Of a DNA stretch of 64,000 nucleotides, positions 1-11,989 are shown piece after piece (position 1 is the first letter of the stretch; every line of letters begins with the position of its first letter). The stretch lies in the NCBI GenBank assembly GCA_030141605.1, contig JAQGDQ010000544.1, positions 1-64,000 on the forward strand, given 5' to 3'. Made by a program: the position numbers and the translations under genes. Origin of the DNA: Tubiluchus corallicola. Taxonomy: Eukaryota > Priapulida > Priapulimorpha > Priapulimorphida > Tubiluchidae. The notes under the pieces were generated by a model that saw only the letters and a program-made list of their open reading frames with translations, had not been told where the DNA came from and made no database searches.

Positions 1-1160
1 CTTTGATCTAACAGCAATATCTTCAAAGTGTCATCGTTTTCTCGCTTCATAATATTTTTTCACAAATTATTTTGCCTCTACTCTATTAAGGAATCCAATG
101 ATGGTATACACAAATCAAGTAGTGCTAAATCATTTGTAACTAACCATCTGATTCCAGCCATACTTTTTACCATCTTCATGTATTCACTCTTCAGTAATTT
201 TAAAATTAAAGTAAAGGTGTAGTTTTATGTAATCAAATTTCTTACAGAATTCGGAAATCATTAATTGCTTCAAAATTATATACCATAACTACTACGACAG
301 TTCTATAACAAACTTGTAGAGTAAGTAATTGTTCTTTTGTGAGCATGGCTTATAAACAAAACTCTGGGTTAGTAATAGACTTACACGTGACAAGAGGGAA
401 CGACATTTCTGTTTGAGTGTCATTGAAATTCTATTTCACATGTATATTTTAATTTGCGCAACTTTGATCTTTTACTTAAGTATAATTTAACATTTCCTGT
501 TCCAGTATTTCATCATTTTCTTACGTCACTGACACATCTGTACTTTATAGATTCAGTTAGACTTAACTTTTTTCGCATTTATTTCAAAGCGTTTTATGTT
601 TTTTGTTTCGGTCTGTTTTTTATAGGCGTCTATACTGTGATAGGCCACATTCTTGCTTTGTTTTATGTGACCATCTGGAGTTAATTAAAGCAATTAAGGC
701 ATAACTAACTGAGACAAGGTTTTATACAAAATGAAGAAAAGCAGAACAAAGAAATAAAGTAAAGAAACTGGTACCTAGCTCCCTGTGCAGCTGGTAACAG
801 AAAAACTAAATCTGGTCGGACGAAACACAAGCGCCACCAACTCTGCACCAGCGAAGAACCACCAACTCTGCACAACCCGATTACCACTGTAGCTGCAAAG
901 TACAGCGGGTTTTTACACTCCCTTTATAACCTTCCCCAAAGTAGTGTACAGAGACAGTGTACATGTCAGTGACAGAGCCAAAATGAAACCTAATTGCTTG
1001 AAAGCAAAAGATGTGAAGATTTAGCCAATAGGAGCCGAAATATTTGCAGAAGAACAATTCAGAAGACTTAGGTTTGAACTACTGGTACTTTTAGGGGTGA
1101 CGTGTAACACTAGTTTGGTAACCATTGCCATACTTTGGAAGAAAGGTAGAGGTTGTGCAG
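1..1160. other. No recognisable feature; AT-rich flank
   Basis: Short open frames of 60-76 codons occur here, but none resembles a known family and their lengths are what chance gives in DNA this AT-rich. I see no tandem repeat or inverted repeat. The last part (about 1080-1160) may be decayed upstream sequence of the LINE that follows, but I could not align it. Confidence 0.5.
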
Positions 1161-1164
1161 AGTG

Positions 1165-3030
1165 GACCGCCCAAGCGCCTGAGCTACAATATTTTTTTTG
1201 TATGCAATGTTCAGTTCTTTCTACAGGAATTCCTTCCGTTACAACAGTAATTACCGCGGAATTTCATTAATGAGGCTTTTAGCTAAATTGTTTGATATTA
1301 TTCTGTGTGAAAGATTCAAACCGTGGTTTGAGCCGTGTTATGAGCAATCTGCTATTCAACCCGGTCGCAGCTGTGCGAAACATGTATTAACTTTAAGAAT
1401 ATTAATTACACTGGTAAACGAGCTGAAATCACTTTAGTTTTGTTTTCCTTGATTTTAGCGCAGCATTCGATCAAGTTGCAAGGCGGATATTGTTTATGAA
1501 ACTTGCTAAACTTGGAATTGGTGCAACGTTCTTAAGTTCTTTTTGATAATACAGCATCAGACCCATTTGAGTCTAATGTTGGAATTCGACAGGGCGCCCC
1601 AAGCTCCCCATTGTTGTTTATCGCATACATAAATGTCCTGATTGTTTTATTTCGTAATACGTTTGATCCTGAGTATATTATTCATATGATTCATATCTAA
1701 ATTCATGCTGATGATACCAGTGTTATTGCGACATCAAGGGCTAAGCTAATACAAAAGTTACAATTTGTTGAAAATTATTATGTAAACAAAATATTGTTGC
1801 AGCCTACTAAGTGTCAGTTTTTGTGTTCTAACCCTACTGACCAGATAATATAATTCATTAGTGCTACGCACCGGTACGACAAAGCATAAATATTCCGTTA
1901 CTTATCTCGGATCAAGAATATCCAAGAACTTGTCTTTAAAAAAGGTATTCTGGAAGAATTTAAATCAAAGTGGTATAATTGCGTATATTTTACAACTTTT
2001 TTCGTGAAAATCCTTATATACCACTATGTACAAAAATATCTTATTTGCCTGTGTAACCAGCACATTATTGTATAACTGTGAAACATGGGGGAGAGAACAC
2101 TGTAATCTGCTAAAACAGATCATATGAAAATGGTAAAAAGTATGGTTGGGGTCAGATAGTCGGTCACTAATGATACAGTACTGTTTGATTGTTGTATACC
2201 CTTATTAGATTCCTCAATTGAACAAAGACAAATTCATTTTCAGAATAGCATCACGAAACGGAATAGTGAAGATATTCTAAAACGGTTAATCTTAGATTGA
2301 CTAACTTAGAACAACGGTAAATATGTAACCTATTATAAATCTCTTTTTGATAAGTATAGAACTGCAACTAACAGAAAGCGAATGAGAAAAGAAGATTTAA
2401 AGAATTGTATAAGTTTACAGGCTTCTCAAGGAAAGTCGAAATACGTGTAACTATGTAAATATTAATCCAAATTTAGTGTCAAGGTTTTACGATGAGAGAA
2501 AATTGTTTACTAATGCATATAAAAACATTGTACGTTTGCGATCAATATCTCAATATTTAGCTATCAAAAAAGTTCGTTGGCAACATAAACCTAGAGAAGA
2601 TAGATTATGTGAGTATTGTAAACCCATGTTACTAATTGAGTGTGAAAAACATTTCATTTTGAATTGTAAAAGAGCGGCATTGGTACTAAACTATGTCATG
2701 TTGGGAATTGAAACTTTCGAGATTTAATCGGCAATTTCGATGATATACACAAATTCATGTAATATTTGCTTTGTACTCGGGTGTAATTTTAAACATAAAC
2801 GAGTAGTGCGGTTTATTATATGGGTAAATAGTTCATTAGCTGCCTGTAATAACGTTCATAATTTGTTAAAAATCTATAGGGTGCAGATTTCACGCGGTAT
2901 ATGTCACGAAATTGTAAAAAATGCTCCAAATGTATTTCTGTAAATGTAAAAATTGTTATGTAAAATTTAAACTGGTTGTTATGAAACTTAGAGAATAAAC
3001 ATTACTACTTCTTACTACTACTGTAGAAAC
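1165..3030 (+). pseudogene. Decayed LINE (non-LTR retrotransposon) reverse transcriptase to 3' end
   Basis: The + strand carries a reverse transcriptase broken by stops and frameshifts. In order: YRGISLMRLLAKLFDIIL near 1250-1305, then EQSAIQPGRSCAKHVLTLR near 1345-1400; LDFSAAFDQVARR (RT motif A) near 1448-1490; GIRQGAPSSPLLFIAY (motif B) at 1581-1627; HADDTSV (motif C, the catalytic ADD) at 1702-1725; TYLGSRISKNLSLKK near 1900-1940; STLLYNCETWG near 2055-2092. A later open stretch (2476-2943) has the C-x2-C, ...HFILNC cysteine/histidine pattern seen at the C-terminus of many LINE pol proteins. The end has an AATAAA-like signal near 2993 followed by short TTACTACT repeats, as expected of a 3' tail. 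No endonuclease or ORF1 was recognised, so the copy is probably 5'-truncated. These residues identify a LINE RT; the clade cannot be set by eye. Confidence 0.85.
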
Positions 3031-3239
3031 GTTCTGAAATTAAAGAGTGAATATTACTCGAGTTATATTCCTTTACTTCTCCTTACTAAGCAACGGTACG
3101 GTAAAGGTACATAATCGCATGTTTTCATCTTATAAGCGCAAACCTTACACGTTTCCTAAAATTGATTCTTTTGCGCATAATTGGACTAAACACGGTGCTT
3201 CGCGAGGTGCAAAATTTTTAATTATAAGTCAATGAAGTG

Positions 3240-4650
3240 TGCAGTAAAGATAATAAACTAGTGATGAAGCTAAAGAATGGCTTCTCAAAAGCGAATTATT
3301 GGTGGATGCTCGGTTTAATGCAATCGCGTGGCACAGAAGATACGGCTTTTGTCTTTTTTTTTTTCGTTCGTGTCTGTATTAAAACATAGGAAATGCCGTA
3401 CTTTTCCCAGTTTTTTAAACGACAGGAAAAGACGTTTTATGCCAGGTTTTTTGGAGAACAATCAAAAAATATTTTGTTTTTAATTCAAATAGAAACGGGC
3501 AAAAAATTGAAAAGCAATTAATACCATGATGGAAAATTACCAATTCTATAATTAATTATAATTGCATTTTTGTAATTACTAAGATCAGGCGGTGGTTAAC
3601 TTTTTTTCAGCTGGCGGAAACTCAAACGTCAAAGTATTCTGGACTTGAATGTGTAAAATTTGTATTCGTGATTGTGCTGACTTCAAAAAATTTATTCTCT
3701 TTGAAGTTGCCCGAAAATTGCGAGCAAATAAGGTAGCACCAGCACACTGAAGAATTTCGAAGTGGGTGAACTTGTTTTTGAAATTTTGCTGCAGATTTTT
3801 TTAGTTGGGTAAATATGGCATTATTGACATCATTAGGTTGTTTTAGAAGAATATTTAAGGTTAATATGAACAAGCTAGCATCCCAGTAAGCTATAGCCTA
3901 GCACACGCGCGTTTGAGCCTAGAGCAGGGAGTCGCCGGTTTACGACCTATGCATCTTACGACTGTTCGACTTTACAACTCGAGGACATCTTAATTAGTTA
4001 ATTATACGAAATTAAATACAACTCACATTTCCTTCTACTTTTTTAAACAAATTAACTTTAAATCATTGTTCGTTTCGATAAATTCATCTGTAGGCCACCG
4101 ACATTCTTGGTGCACGCGCACACAAGGTCATACGTGTAGGGGGCGCACCGCTTTAATATACGGGTCCGACTTGGGTCCAATTCGCCTTACGGCCAGAACC
4201 ATCACGGTTGAATCGAGTGGACGCTATCAGTAAGTACAAGAACAAGAACAACAACGCAAGCAAGTACTAGAACCCCTATTCTGGGATGCAAAAATACTTT
4301 TGACAAAATTCTAAGGTGATCTTAGTCGATAATTTGAAAGGGAGATTAAAAATCAATGCAAATAAGCTGACTTGAAAGCCAAGTTGCTTTTGACTGGAGT
4401 CGACTGTAGAGGCTTCCAGATCAATTAAGATGCAGACGACAAAAAGACTAAAATCTCATCCGGAAGGAAGCGGGACTACCAAAGCGAGAGCATTTGTGGC
4501 ATGAAGTTGATGTGCAAATTAAGTATTAATAGGTAGGAAATTTAAAAATACAGCTTAAATGAAAAATAATTTGAAAAAACTTTTTTACATCATTTAAGAC
4601 GTTTCTGCACACTATTTACCAAAGGCAAAATTTTTTGTACAAGTTAATCC
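3240..4650. other. Mostly featureless; short TTACGAC-type degenerate repeat
   Basis: No coding or transposon signature was recognised. Around 3930-3990 the sequence repeats the words TTTACGAC, TTACGACTG, TTCGACTTT and TTTACAACT at roughly 13-base spacing, a small degenerate tandem repeat. Confidence 0.4.
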
Positions 4651-4654
4651 ACGA

Positions 4655-4980
4655 GGAGATAGTGTGTGGTGGCTGAAGCTAAAAATGGCTCTATAGCTGG
4701 TGAATTACATGGTTCGATTCTCACTCTTGGCGGTTTCAATTGCCATTCTGATGCTGGCAGTTAACTCATTTACAGGGAGGACGTACGCATACTGGAACGT
4801 AGCCAACGTGCACATTCTGGTTCGGTGGCTCATTTTAGAAGCATGACGTTGATATTGAGGTTCCGGTCTCCCCTCCCCAAGTTATGAACATCCGGTTTGA
4901 GTAGAACCCGCTGTTCTGTGCTGGATTCCGGCTTGCAAAGCTGTTCATCATTAACCGCCTCCAATTTGCTAAAAGAAAAT
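4655..4980 (+). repeat. Possible tRNA-derived SINE
   Basis: GGTTCGATTC at 4711-4720 matches the internal pol III B box, and TGGTGGCTGAAG about 45 bases upstream could be the A box. The following 200 bases are GC-richer than the flanks. No clear 3' tail was seen, and no second copy of this block was noticed in the window. It could instead be a chance B-box match. Confidence 0.35.
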
Positions 4981-5138
4981 ATTAGACTGGTGGTCCCTCG
5001 CTTTTAAATGTTACAATTTATGCTCTGAATAATTGAACATTTGCACTATCAACACTTGCGTCGCTGAACTATGTAAAAAATCATGGAAAGAATAGAATTT
5101 AAAATGCGCATTAGCAGTAGAGAAATCATTTTTTATTT

Positions 5139-5789
5139 ACTTAGTATCCCTCTCCTTACATGTGTTGATTACGTAGACTTAGTCCTCCTCTCCCTACACG
5201 TGTTGACTACGTAGACTTAGTCCTCCTCTCCCTACACGTGTTGACTACGTGGACTTAGTCCTCCTCTCCTTACACGTGTTGACTACGTGGACTTAGTCCT
5301 CCTCTCCTTACACGTGTTGACTACGTAGACTTAGTCCTCCTCTCCCTACACGTGTTGACTACGTGAACTTAGTCCTCCTCTCCCTACACGTGTTGACTAC
5401 GTGGACTTAGTCCTCCTCTCCCTACACGTGTTGACTGCGTGGACTTAGTCCTTCTCTTCACACACGTGTTGACTACGTGGACTTAGTCCTGCTCTCCCTA
5501 CACGCGTTGACTACGTGGACTTAGTCCTCCTCTCCACACACGTGTTGATTACGTGGACTTATACTCCTCTCCATACACGTGTTGACTACGTGGACTTAGT
5601 CATCCTCTCCCTACACGTGTTGACTACGTGGACTTAGTCCTCCTCTCCACACACGTGTTGACTACGTGGACTTAGTCCTCCTCTCCCTACACGTGTTGAC
5701 TACGTGGACTTAGTCCTTCTCTCCACACACGTGTTGACTACGTGGACTAGTCCTCCTCTCCCTATACGTGTTGATTAGGTAGACTTAGC
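5139..5789. repeat. 38-bp minisatellite, about 17 copies
   Basis: Tandem units of 38 bases run through this interval. They differ at a few positions, such as CTACGTGG versus CTACGTAG and CCCTACACG versus CACACACG. Nearly every unit contains the perfect palindrome ACACGTGT, with the E-box core CACGTG, and the arms GACTA...TAGTC. A few units have lost one or two bases (for example near 5560 and 5745). The ends are slightly diverged, as is usual in tandem arrays. Confidence 0.95.
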
Positions 5790-6086
5790 AATTCATGCGC
5801 CTTCATCGATAACGGGCCCCTTTAGCTAAATATAAAAAGAATGGAAAGTGACTAAGTTGCCTCACTCGCTGACATAATTTATACAGGCATTACGCAAATT
5901 AGGGTGATATATTTTCGCAGAATATTTAAGCAACTTGGTGATCAATTATGTTAGCTTTCACCAAGTCTTGTCGATGAAACACAATCAGCTTAGCTGTGTC
6001 GGTTAGTACTGTACAAAAGCTTCATGCGCATCAATAAGCTGTCCTTCGAAATTTTTCGATGCCTTAGTTGTCTTCCGGCACCTACG
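5790..6086. other. No recognisable feature
   Basis: A spacer of about 300 bases between the 38-bp minisatellite and the TTAA-flanked element. I see no repeat or coding signal in it. Confidence 0.4.
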
Positions 6087-6631
6087 TTAAAGGAAGACAG
6101 GATGATTTTTCATATACTACCCTATTTTCATGTCGGATAAAAAGTATACATTTGAACACAATTAATACTGCAAAAGCGTTTCAAATAATTAAATAATAGA
6201 TTAAAATCTTATTCAAACGAACACAAACATCACAAACGAACATAATTTTCAACAGCAAAAATATTCCACGAGCTTGTTGCACGTGTAAGTGAAAATTGAA
6301 GTACATTGCTACTGTAAGATATTCAGTGTGTTGTAACAAAACTAGGCAAGTTTTAAGATAAAAATTCAAATTTCAAATTTACCGCTGTGCTCACGCATGA
6401 GCTGTCGAACGTGTGCAGTTTGTTACAAACTAACACATCTGATCTGAGTGCTACATCACCTGTTTTTTGTGCCCGTCTAACTAGCGAATGGCGAAATGCA
6501 TGTAACAGCAAAGAACTAGTGGCGCGAAATTGTATTTGTGTCAAAATAATTCTTTCGCATGTCATTTTTGAAAAAATAGGATGTTTCCTTTCAATATTTT
6601 AAAGATTGAAGATAATCAAGTTTTGCTTTAA
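6087..6631 (+). mobile_element. TTAA-flanked MITE, copy A
   Basis: This is the first of seven copies in the window. It starts TTAA-AGGAAGACAGGATG and ends TTTTGCT-TTAA, so a TTAA lies at each end. The ends form an imperfect inverted repeat (AGGAAGACAGGA against AGCAAAACCAGA in other copies). Inside are the family hallmarks: AAAAGTATACRTTTKAACAC, then GCTCACGCATGAGCTGTCGA. No transposase is encoded; short open frames in copies are not conserved in phase. TTAA duplication is typical of piggyBac and Kolobok transposons. The AG termini are not the usual CCY of piggyBac, so the superfamily is left open. Confidence 0.8.
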
Positions 6632-6990
6632 TTATTTACGCACTGCACTTTGGAAGCAGCAACTGATCGAAACGTCACACAACCGTCAGCTCTGATAATC
6701 AACGACAAGAGTGGAGTTGAAATTACCTTTAAGACTTGAACATTTTGTCCCCATCAAGTTTGGAATAGTCAGTAAGAAGACTCGTAGATTCACGTGATTG
6801 TCATGTGTATAGTAGACTAAAAAACCACAACAGTTTCGAGTTGTTTAACAACGGTTGAATGTATGCCAATTTTCGCAAATCGAAAATATGAAGACAGTTT
6901 TCGTATTCATTCGACGAGTTCTTTTATTAACAGCCTAATGTTACGTGTCCGAGCATTAATCGCTTCAAAGTTATGAAACGTTTTAGAAAG
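6632..6990. other. No recognisable feature
   Basis: Spacer between the TTAA element and the next LINE fragment; only short chance open frames. Confidence 0.4.
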
Positions 6991-6994
6991 TTTC

Positions 6995-7560
6995 GTTAAG
7001 TATATATTATGTGTATATGGCTTTGAACATGTTTGGAATAACCAGACACCACTTTCACTACAAGCGACTACGTAATAAATTAGAAGATAAAATAAAAACT
7101 GATTACACCCTATTTTGGAAAAAGAAATCCACAATGATAACAAACCTGATGGACAAAACAAACTGCGAAAGTATCGAACCTCCAAAAAAACAATATCAAC
7201 TAGAAAACTAGTTACTTTGTGGTTATATCAAATATACCATAACAAAATTTAACTACGAAAAATCCCCGCTGAGAATCGTATATGCTCATACAGCTTAAGA
7301 AATGAAATCGAAGACGAATTACACTTTGTTATGAAATGCCCATATCAATTTATTTTAAATACTAATCATTAAACTTTTCATTTAAACAACTAAAATAACT
7401 AACAGGAAGATTTAATAATATTTTATTTATCAGTAATTCTTTTCTTGGTCCGTAGTGTCGCCATATTTCAAAATTGAAATTGTATGTATGTCTTGTTTTT
7501 TTCATGTATTGCATGTATTTTTGGCACTAATAAATATAAAATATGAAATATAAAAACTCT
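6995..7560 (+). pseudogene. LINE pol C-terminal fragment and 3' end
   Basis: With frame changes the + strand reads ICSYSLRNEIEDELHFVMKC near 7278-7340. The IEDELHFVMKCP motif is characteristic of the cysteine/histidine region that ends many LINE pol proteins. A lysine-rich open stretch lies just upstream (7011-7211) and is probably part of the same protein. AATAAATATAAAATATGAAATATAA near 7528-7552 resembles a polyadenylation signal and A-rich tail. Only the 3' end is present, consistent with a 5'-truncated insertion. Confidence 0.6.
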
Positions 7561-8137
7561 CCACTGGGACATTGCAGTATTTGGCTGCGTGCGCTGATAA
7601 GTGACAAATAGTTGTTGTTAACAAACTATTATAATGTTGTTTACAAACATGATAAACAAACCAGCGAAGGACTGAAATTATAAATAATGAAAATCTAGGC
7701 AAGTAGTAAATAACCAACCCGGCAAGCAACCACCTTTTGAAAGAAATGATAATGAACTTTTAGCCGTGCGTTGAATTCTCTTTCTCGCGTATATTTTTGT
7801 GTAAAAATGGCAATAATTAATATGGGAATTAGTGACTGCAGGGAAATTTACACCTGTGTCGTGTCTCACAATGTATTTGATGAAAGAAAAGTGCGATGCA
7901 ATTATTTCAGAAATTTCTTGTAAAACGCAGCGCTAATCTCACCTTGAAATAGCGAGAGAAGTTTTCAGTTTCTCGGAAATTCCTCCCGGAACCCATGAAT
8001 CAGTGTTATCTTATAGTAATTTAATAAGGTAATGTTAATTTGTCTCTGTAGCTGTTGCCGAGTTGTCAATGGAGGATGATGCAGGTACAACTGTGCTGAA
8101 AATAGTAGTGAATTCAAGACTGCTGAAGGTTGGATAT
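7560..8137. other. No recognisable feature
   Basis: AT-rich spacer with chance open frames only. It leads into the compound microsatellite that tails a minus-strand SINE. Confidence 0.4.
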
Positions 8138-8238
8138 ATTACTACTACTGCTGCTGCTGCATTACGACGACGACGACGACGACGACGACAACAACAACAA
8201 CAACAACAATAATAATAATAATAATAATAATAATAATT
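8138..8238. repeat. Compound trinucleotide microsatellite
   Basis: Blocks of TAC, TGC, ACG, ACA and ATA triplets follow one another. On the minus strand this reads ATT then GTT then GTC, directly after the SINE below, so it is best explained as that SINE's expanded 3' tail. Confidence 0.9.
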
Positions 8239-8420
8239 TCGTTTTGGTTATGGTCCACGAATAACACCTTAAGTAACTCAATGTTTATTTCCAAGGTATT
8301 ACCCGCATGTTACTTCGATAAGCTCGCGTGCTCGGTCGAAGAACCAAGTGGTACCGTTTGTAAGTCCTTGGTTTGACCCGGTCGGGAATTGAACCCGCGA
8401 CCTCCCGTGTGGGAAACGAG
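8239..8420 (-). mobile_element. tRNA-derived SINE, family 1 (minus strand)
   Basis: On the minus strand GCTCGTTTCCCACACGGGAG is followed by GGGTTCAATTCCCG (B box) and GGTCAAACCAAGGACTT...GGTACCACTTG. The same order occurs at 15755 and 60596 on the + strand, giving three copies of one family. The element ends in trinucleotide repeats. The A box appears diverged or lost by 5' truncation. Confidence 0.7.
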
Positions 8421-9496
8421 CAATATTTAAATAATTATTATTTTTCACGTGTATATGTTTATGGCTCGGAACTTTGATTATGCAATGAAAAAATTTCGTT
8501 TAAATTCAGTTTAATTTACTTCAGTTAAACAAGCCACTACACAAAAATTCCACGGTAGCTGGAGTAGCATTTATATGAGAATACTCAAACATGACTAGAG
8601 GAGGCAGACGCTTTTCGTAACGTTAACAACAGCATTGTGTTTTTCAGGGCAAGTTTAGTTAATTTACACCTTTGGTTACGTTCTAATGGAATTGTGTTGT
8701 AAACTTGATCTGTTGAGCAATTTTACTGAGAAGATTCCCTACAGAGAAACACTTATGGCAGCTGTGTTGAAGTTGGCGATCATTTTAGAAATAGATAAAT
8801 TTACACGATTTATCCTCTCAGCAGTTGTGACACAGATGGTGAATCATTATTCTACAAAATACATATAATAGTGAAGATGATGAAGTTGATTAAAAATAAA
8901 TAAATGATAATGAGAATTGTCGAGAGATTGCTTTGATTTTTAATGGTTTTTAAAGCTATCAGACTGAAAAAGGTTTTTCATTTATTTTATGTGTTATCTA
9001 AAAGTCTCGGCAAGTGTAGCTAGAAAGAAATTTGTTGCAATTTATGATGAACACAAGAAGACAACAATTGATAGATTGGTGAGACGTTACATTTTGAGCA
9101 CAGAATATCTAAGTTTTAACTGCAAACAAACAATTTTAGTTTATCTAATCTGGCATTTTACGCTATCATTTGACAAGTTTACTATTATAATTAGCTACAG
9201 TGCACAGCAGACAAGTGAGAAAGCAAGTGCATTTCTCGTAGCAGAACGGCTGAGCAGGCTTGCATAGTCCTAACCTAGGAAATCCAGTTCAAGAAGCTCT
9301 TTACGACTAATTACGAAATTAATAGATTGTAACATTATCACACACATTAGCAAACACTGCCTGCTATTTCTAACATAGCTTTAAATTATTCTAGCGTAAC
9401 CTGTCATTACATTTGCCTTTCGTGACACGATTTAGATACGTATAGCAAAGTTAAACGATTAATAGCAATCGGAACGTCATTTCCGACTATGATAGG
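8421..9496. other. Unassigned; small open frames
   Basis: Open frames of 60 codons (8686-8868) and 92 codons (8989-9267) on the + strand resemble no family I know. Their lengths are compatible with chance. No repeats were seen. Confidence 0.4.
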
Positions 9497-9598
9497 TGAT
9501 AATGATAATTATAAATAAAATAACGATAACGATAATAATGATAATGATGGTAGTGATGATGATGATGATGATGATGATGAAGATGACGGTGATGAGCA
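9497..9598. repeat. GATAAT/GATG microsatellite
   Basis: Imperfect ATAATG and AACGATA words run into a purer GATGAT tract near 9555-9580. Confidence 0.85.
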
Positions 9599-10397
9599 CT
9601 TATGATAAAAGTTGAAAGATAACATTTTACGTTTTCATGATTTTTGCTATCATATTTTTGCTTTTAAGGAAGCATACACAAAAACACCAACAAAAAACTG
9701 TAATAAAAATCTAGCTATAATTTGTAAGAAAGAAAAGAGCCCAAAGCAAAAGAAACAATTAAAATTGCGAAATTCAAACATTTAATGGCGGTTTTAAAGT
9801 AAGATTTTGAGAATAAAATGTCTCTTACGGTTGTTCAAAATCGTAGTAAATTAGAATATGTAAGTACATTAAAGTACATTAAATTTTACATTACATAGTG
9901 CACACTATTTATACATTTAACATTACGAAACACGAAACTAACATAACACGTATTACATTACATAATTTTTTTTAAAAAATTTCATTTTTAATCATTTCAA
10001 CTTTGACTGTAAATGACATCCTAATTGAAATACTTAATGGAACAAACGCAAACAATAGGAAACATAGCATGTGATCTATGTCAATGCTTATAAACATATG
10101 TTTCTGCATTTTACAGGCAAGAAAACGTACGTTCATGCGTGCGTTCTTGCGTGCATGCGTACGAGTAACCCAATACTTTGCATTTCGCACAGACATGTGT
10201 TAGACGGCGTTTATCGTTGCGATTTTTGACTGTGAATAACTCAGACCCGTAATCAGGCTTCTCTTGTGGTCGAACGCTTGAATAATGTTCAAATTATTCG
10301 TGTTTATTTTTGTGAAGCCGATGAATAATGAATGGAGCGCTTGTGAGTTTTACTGATGCAACATTATTTTGATAGACAATTTATTTCTCGCCGCTTG
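9599..10397. other. No recognisable feature
   Basis: AT-rich spacer. Near 10135-10155 there are several alternating purine-pyrimidine words (GTGCGT, CATGCG), but no gene or transposon signature. Confidence 0.4.
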
Positions 10398-11424
10398 AAC
10401 TAAAACTGCATACAAACCAGCACAGTCGGGCGCATCATAGCTGGAAAGAGACGCACGCTATACAAATGCAAACCAATACAGCCGGGCGCATCCTAGCTGG
10501 TAAGAGGTGCACGCTATACAAACAAGCACAGTCAGTCCCATACTAGCTAGGAAGAGGTGCACGCTATACAAACCAGCACAGTCAGTCGCATACTAGCTAG
10601 GAAGAGGTGCACGCTATACAAACCAGCACAGTCAGTCGCATACTAGCTGGGAAGAGGTGCACGCTATACAAACCAGCGCAGTCAGTCGCATACTAGCTGG
10701 GAAGAGGAGCACGCTATACAAACCAGCACAGTCAGTCGCATACTAGCTGGGAAGAGGTGCACGCTATACAAATGCAAACCAATACAGCCGGGCACATACT
10801 AGCTGGGAAGAGGCGCACGCTATACAAACCAGCACAGTCAGTCGCATACTAGCTAGAAAGAGGTGCACGCTATACAAACCAGCACAGTCAGTCGCATACT
10901 AGCTGGGAAGAGGCGCACGCTATACAAACCAGCACAGTCAGTCGCATACTAGCTGGAAAGAGGAGCACACTGTACAAACCAGCACAGTCAGTCGCATACT
11001 AGCTGGAAAGAGGCGCACGCTATACAAACCAGCACAGTCAGTCGCATACTAGCTGGGAAGAGGAGCATGCTATACAAACCAGCACAGTCAGTCACATCCT
11101 AGCTGGGAAGAGGTGCACGCTATACAAACCAGCACAGTCAGTCGCATACTAGCTGGAAAGAGGAGCACGCTATACAAACCAGCACAGTCAGTCACATCCT
11201 AGCTGGGAAGAGGTGCACGCTATACAAACCAGCACAGTCAGTCGCATACTAGCTGGGAAGAGGTGCACGCTATACAAACCAGCACAGTCAGTCGCATACT
11301 AGCTGGGAAGAGGTGCACGCTATACAAACCAGCACAGTCAGTCGCATACTAGCTGGGAAGAAGTGCACGCTTTACAAACCAGCACAGTCAGTCGCATACT
11401 AGCTGGAAAGAGGCGCACACTGTA
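10398..11424. repeat. 50-bp minisatellite, about 20 copies
   Basis: Units of 50 bases contain ACGCTATACAAACCAGCACA, GTCAGTCGCATACTAGCTGG and a GAAGAGG(T/C/A)GC junction. Two longer units (acgctatacaAATGCAAACC with CCGGGC instead of GTCAGTC) begin 306 bases apart, at 10455 and 10761. This suggests that a block of about six units was duplicated as a whole. Most units are about 95% identical. Confidence 0.95.
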
Positions 11425-11689
11425 GCTGTGATGGTATACATTGTTGTTCTTTGTTCATTGTTTGTAATACGGGTGGTATAAAATTGTTGAAGCCACGGGC
11501 AAATCTCTTTTGAACGGTTGCCTGCAATGGTTTATTATTTTATTGTTAGTCGCGGATTCTGGCTACTTCAGAATTTGAGTCTACTCAAACAAAAGTTTCT
11601 GAATTTTAGATGAAAGTATGGATTTCGCAAATCAACAAATAGAGATTAATCCTTTCCACAGTCAATTACATTGACTACCACTGTTACTC

Positions 11690-11780
11690 TTGATCAAGAC
11701 AGAAAGAGAGAAAGCGAGAGTTATAGAGAGGGAGAGAGACAGAGCAATAGAAAGAGAGAGAGAAAGGCAGAGCAAAAAGA

Positions 11781-11827
<47 letters not shown>

Positions 11828-11832
11828 AAGAA

Positions 11833-11867
<35 letters not shown>

Positions 11868-11890
11868 GGGAGAGAGAAAAAGAAAGAATG
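11690..11890. repeat. GA-rich (AGAGAG) simple repeat
   Basis: A purine-only tract of mostly GA dinucleotides with GAAA interruptions. It creates two overlapping arginine/glutamate open frames that are repeat artefacts. Such tracts can form triplex DNA or bind GAGA-type factors; nothing here shows that they do. Confidence 0.95.
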
Positions 11891-11989
11891 GGATCAAGGA
11901 CGAAAAGGACTGTAGAAAGGAGTTACGTTCAGGTTTCTAGCCTAGTTTCCTGTCATCAACATCAAGTAAACAGCAGTGAGCGATAATTA

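Noticed and set aside
5139-11424. CRISPR array at either minisatellite
   Set aside because: Units are directly contiguous, with no unique spacers between repeats, and the context is eukaryotic.
11671-11986. Arginine/glutamate-rich frames of 89 and 98 codons
   Set aside because: Two phases of the same GA dinucleotide tract; not a protein.
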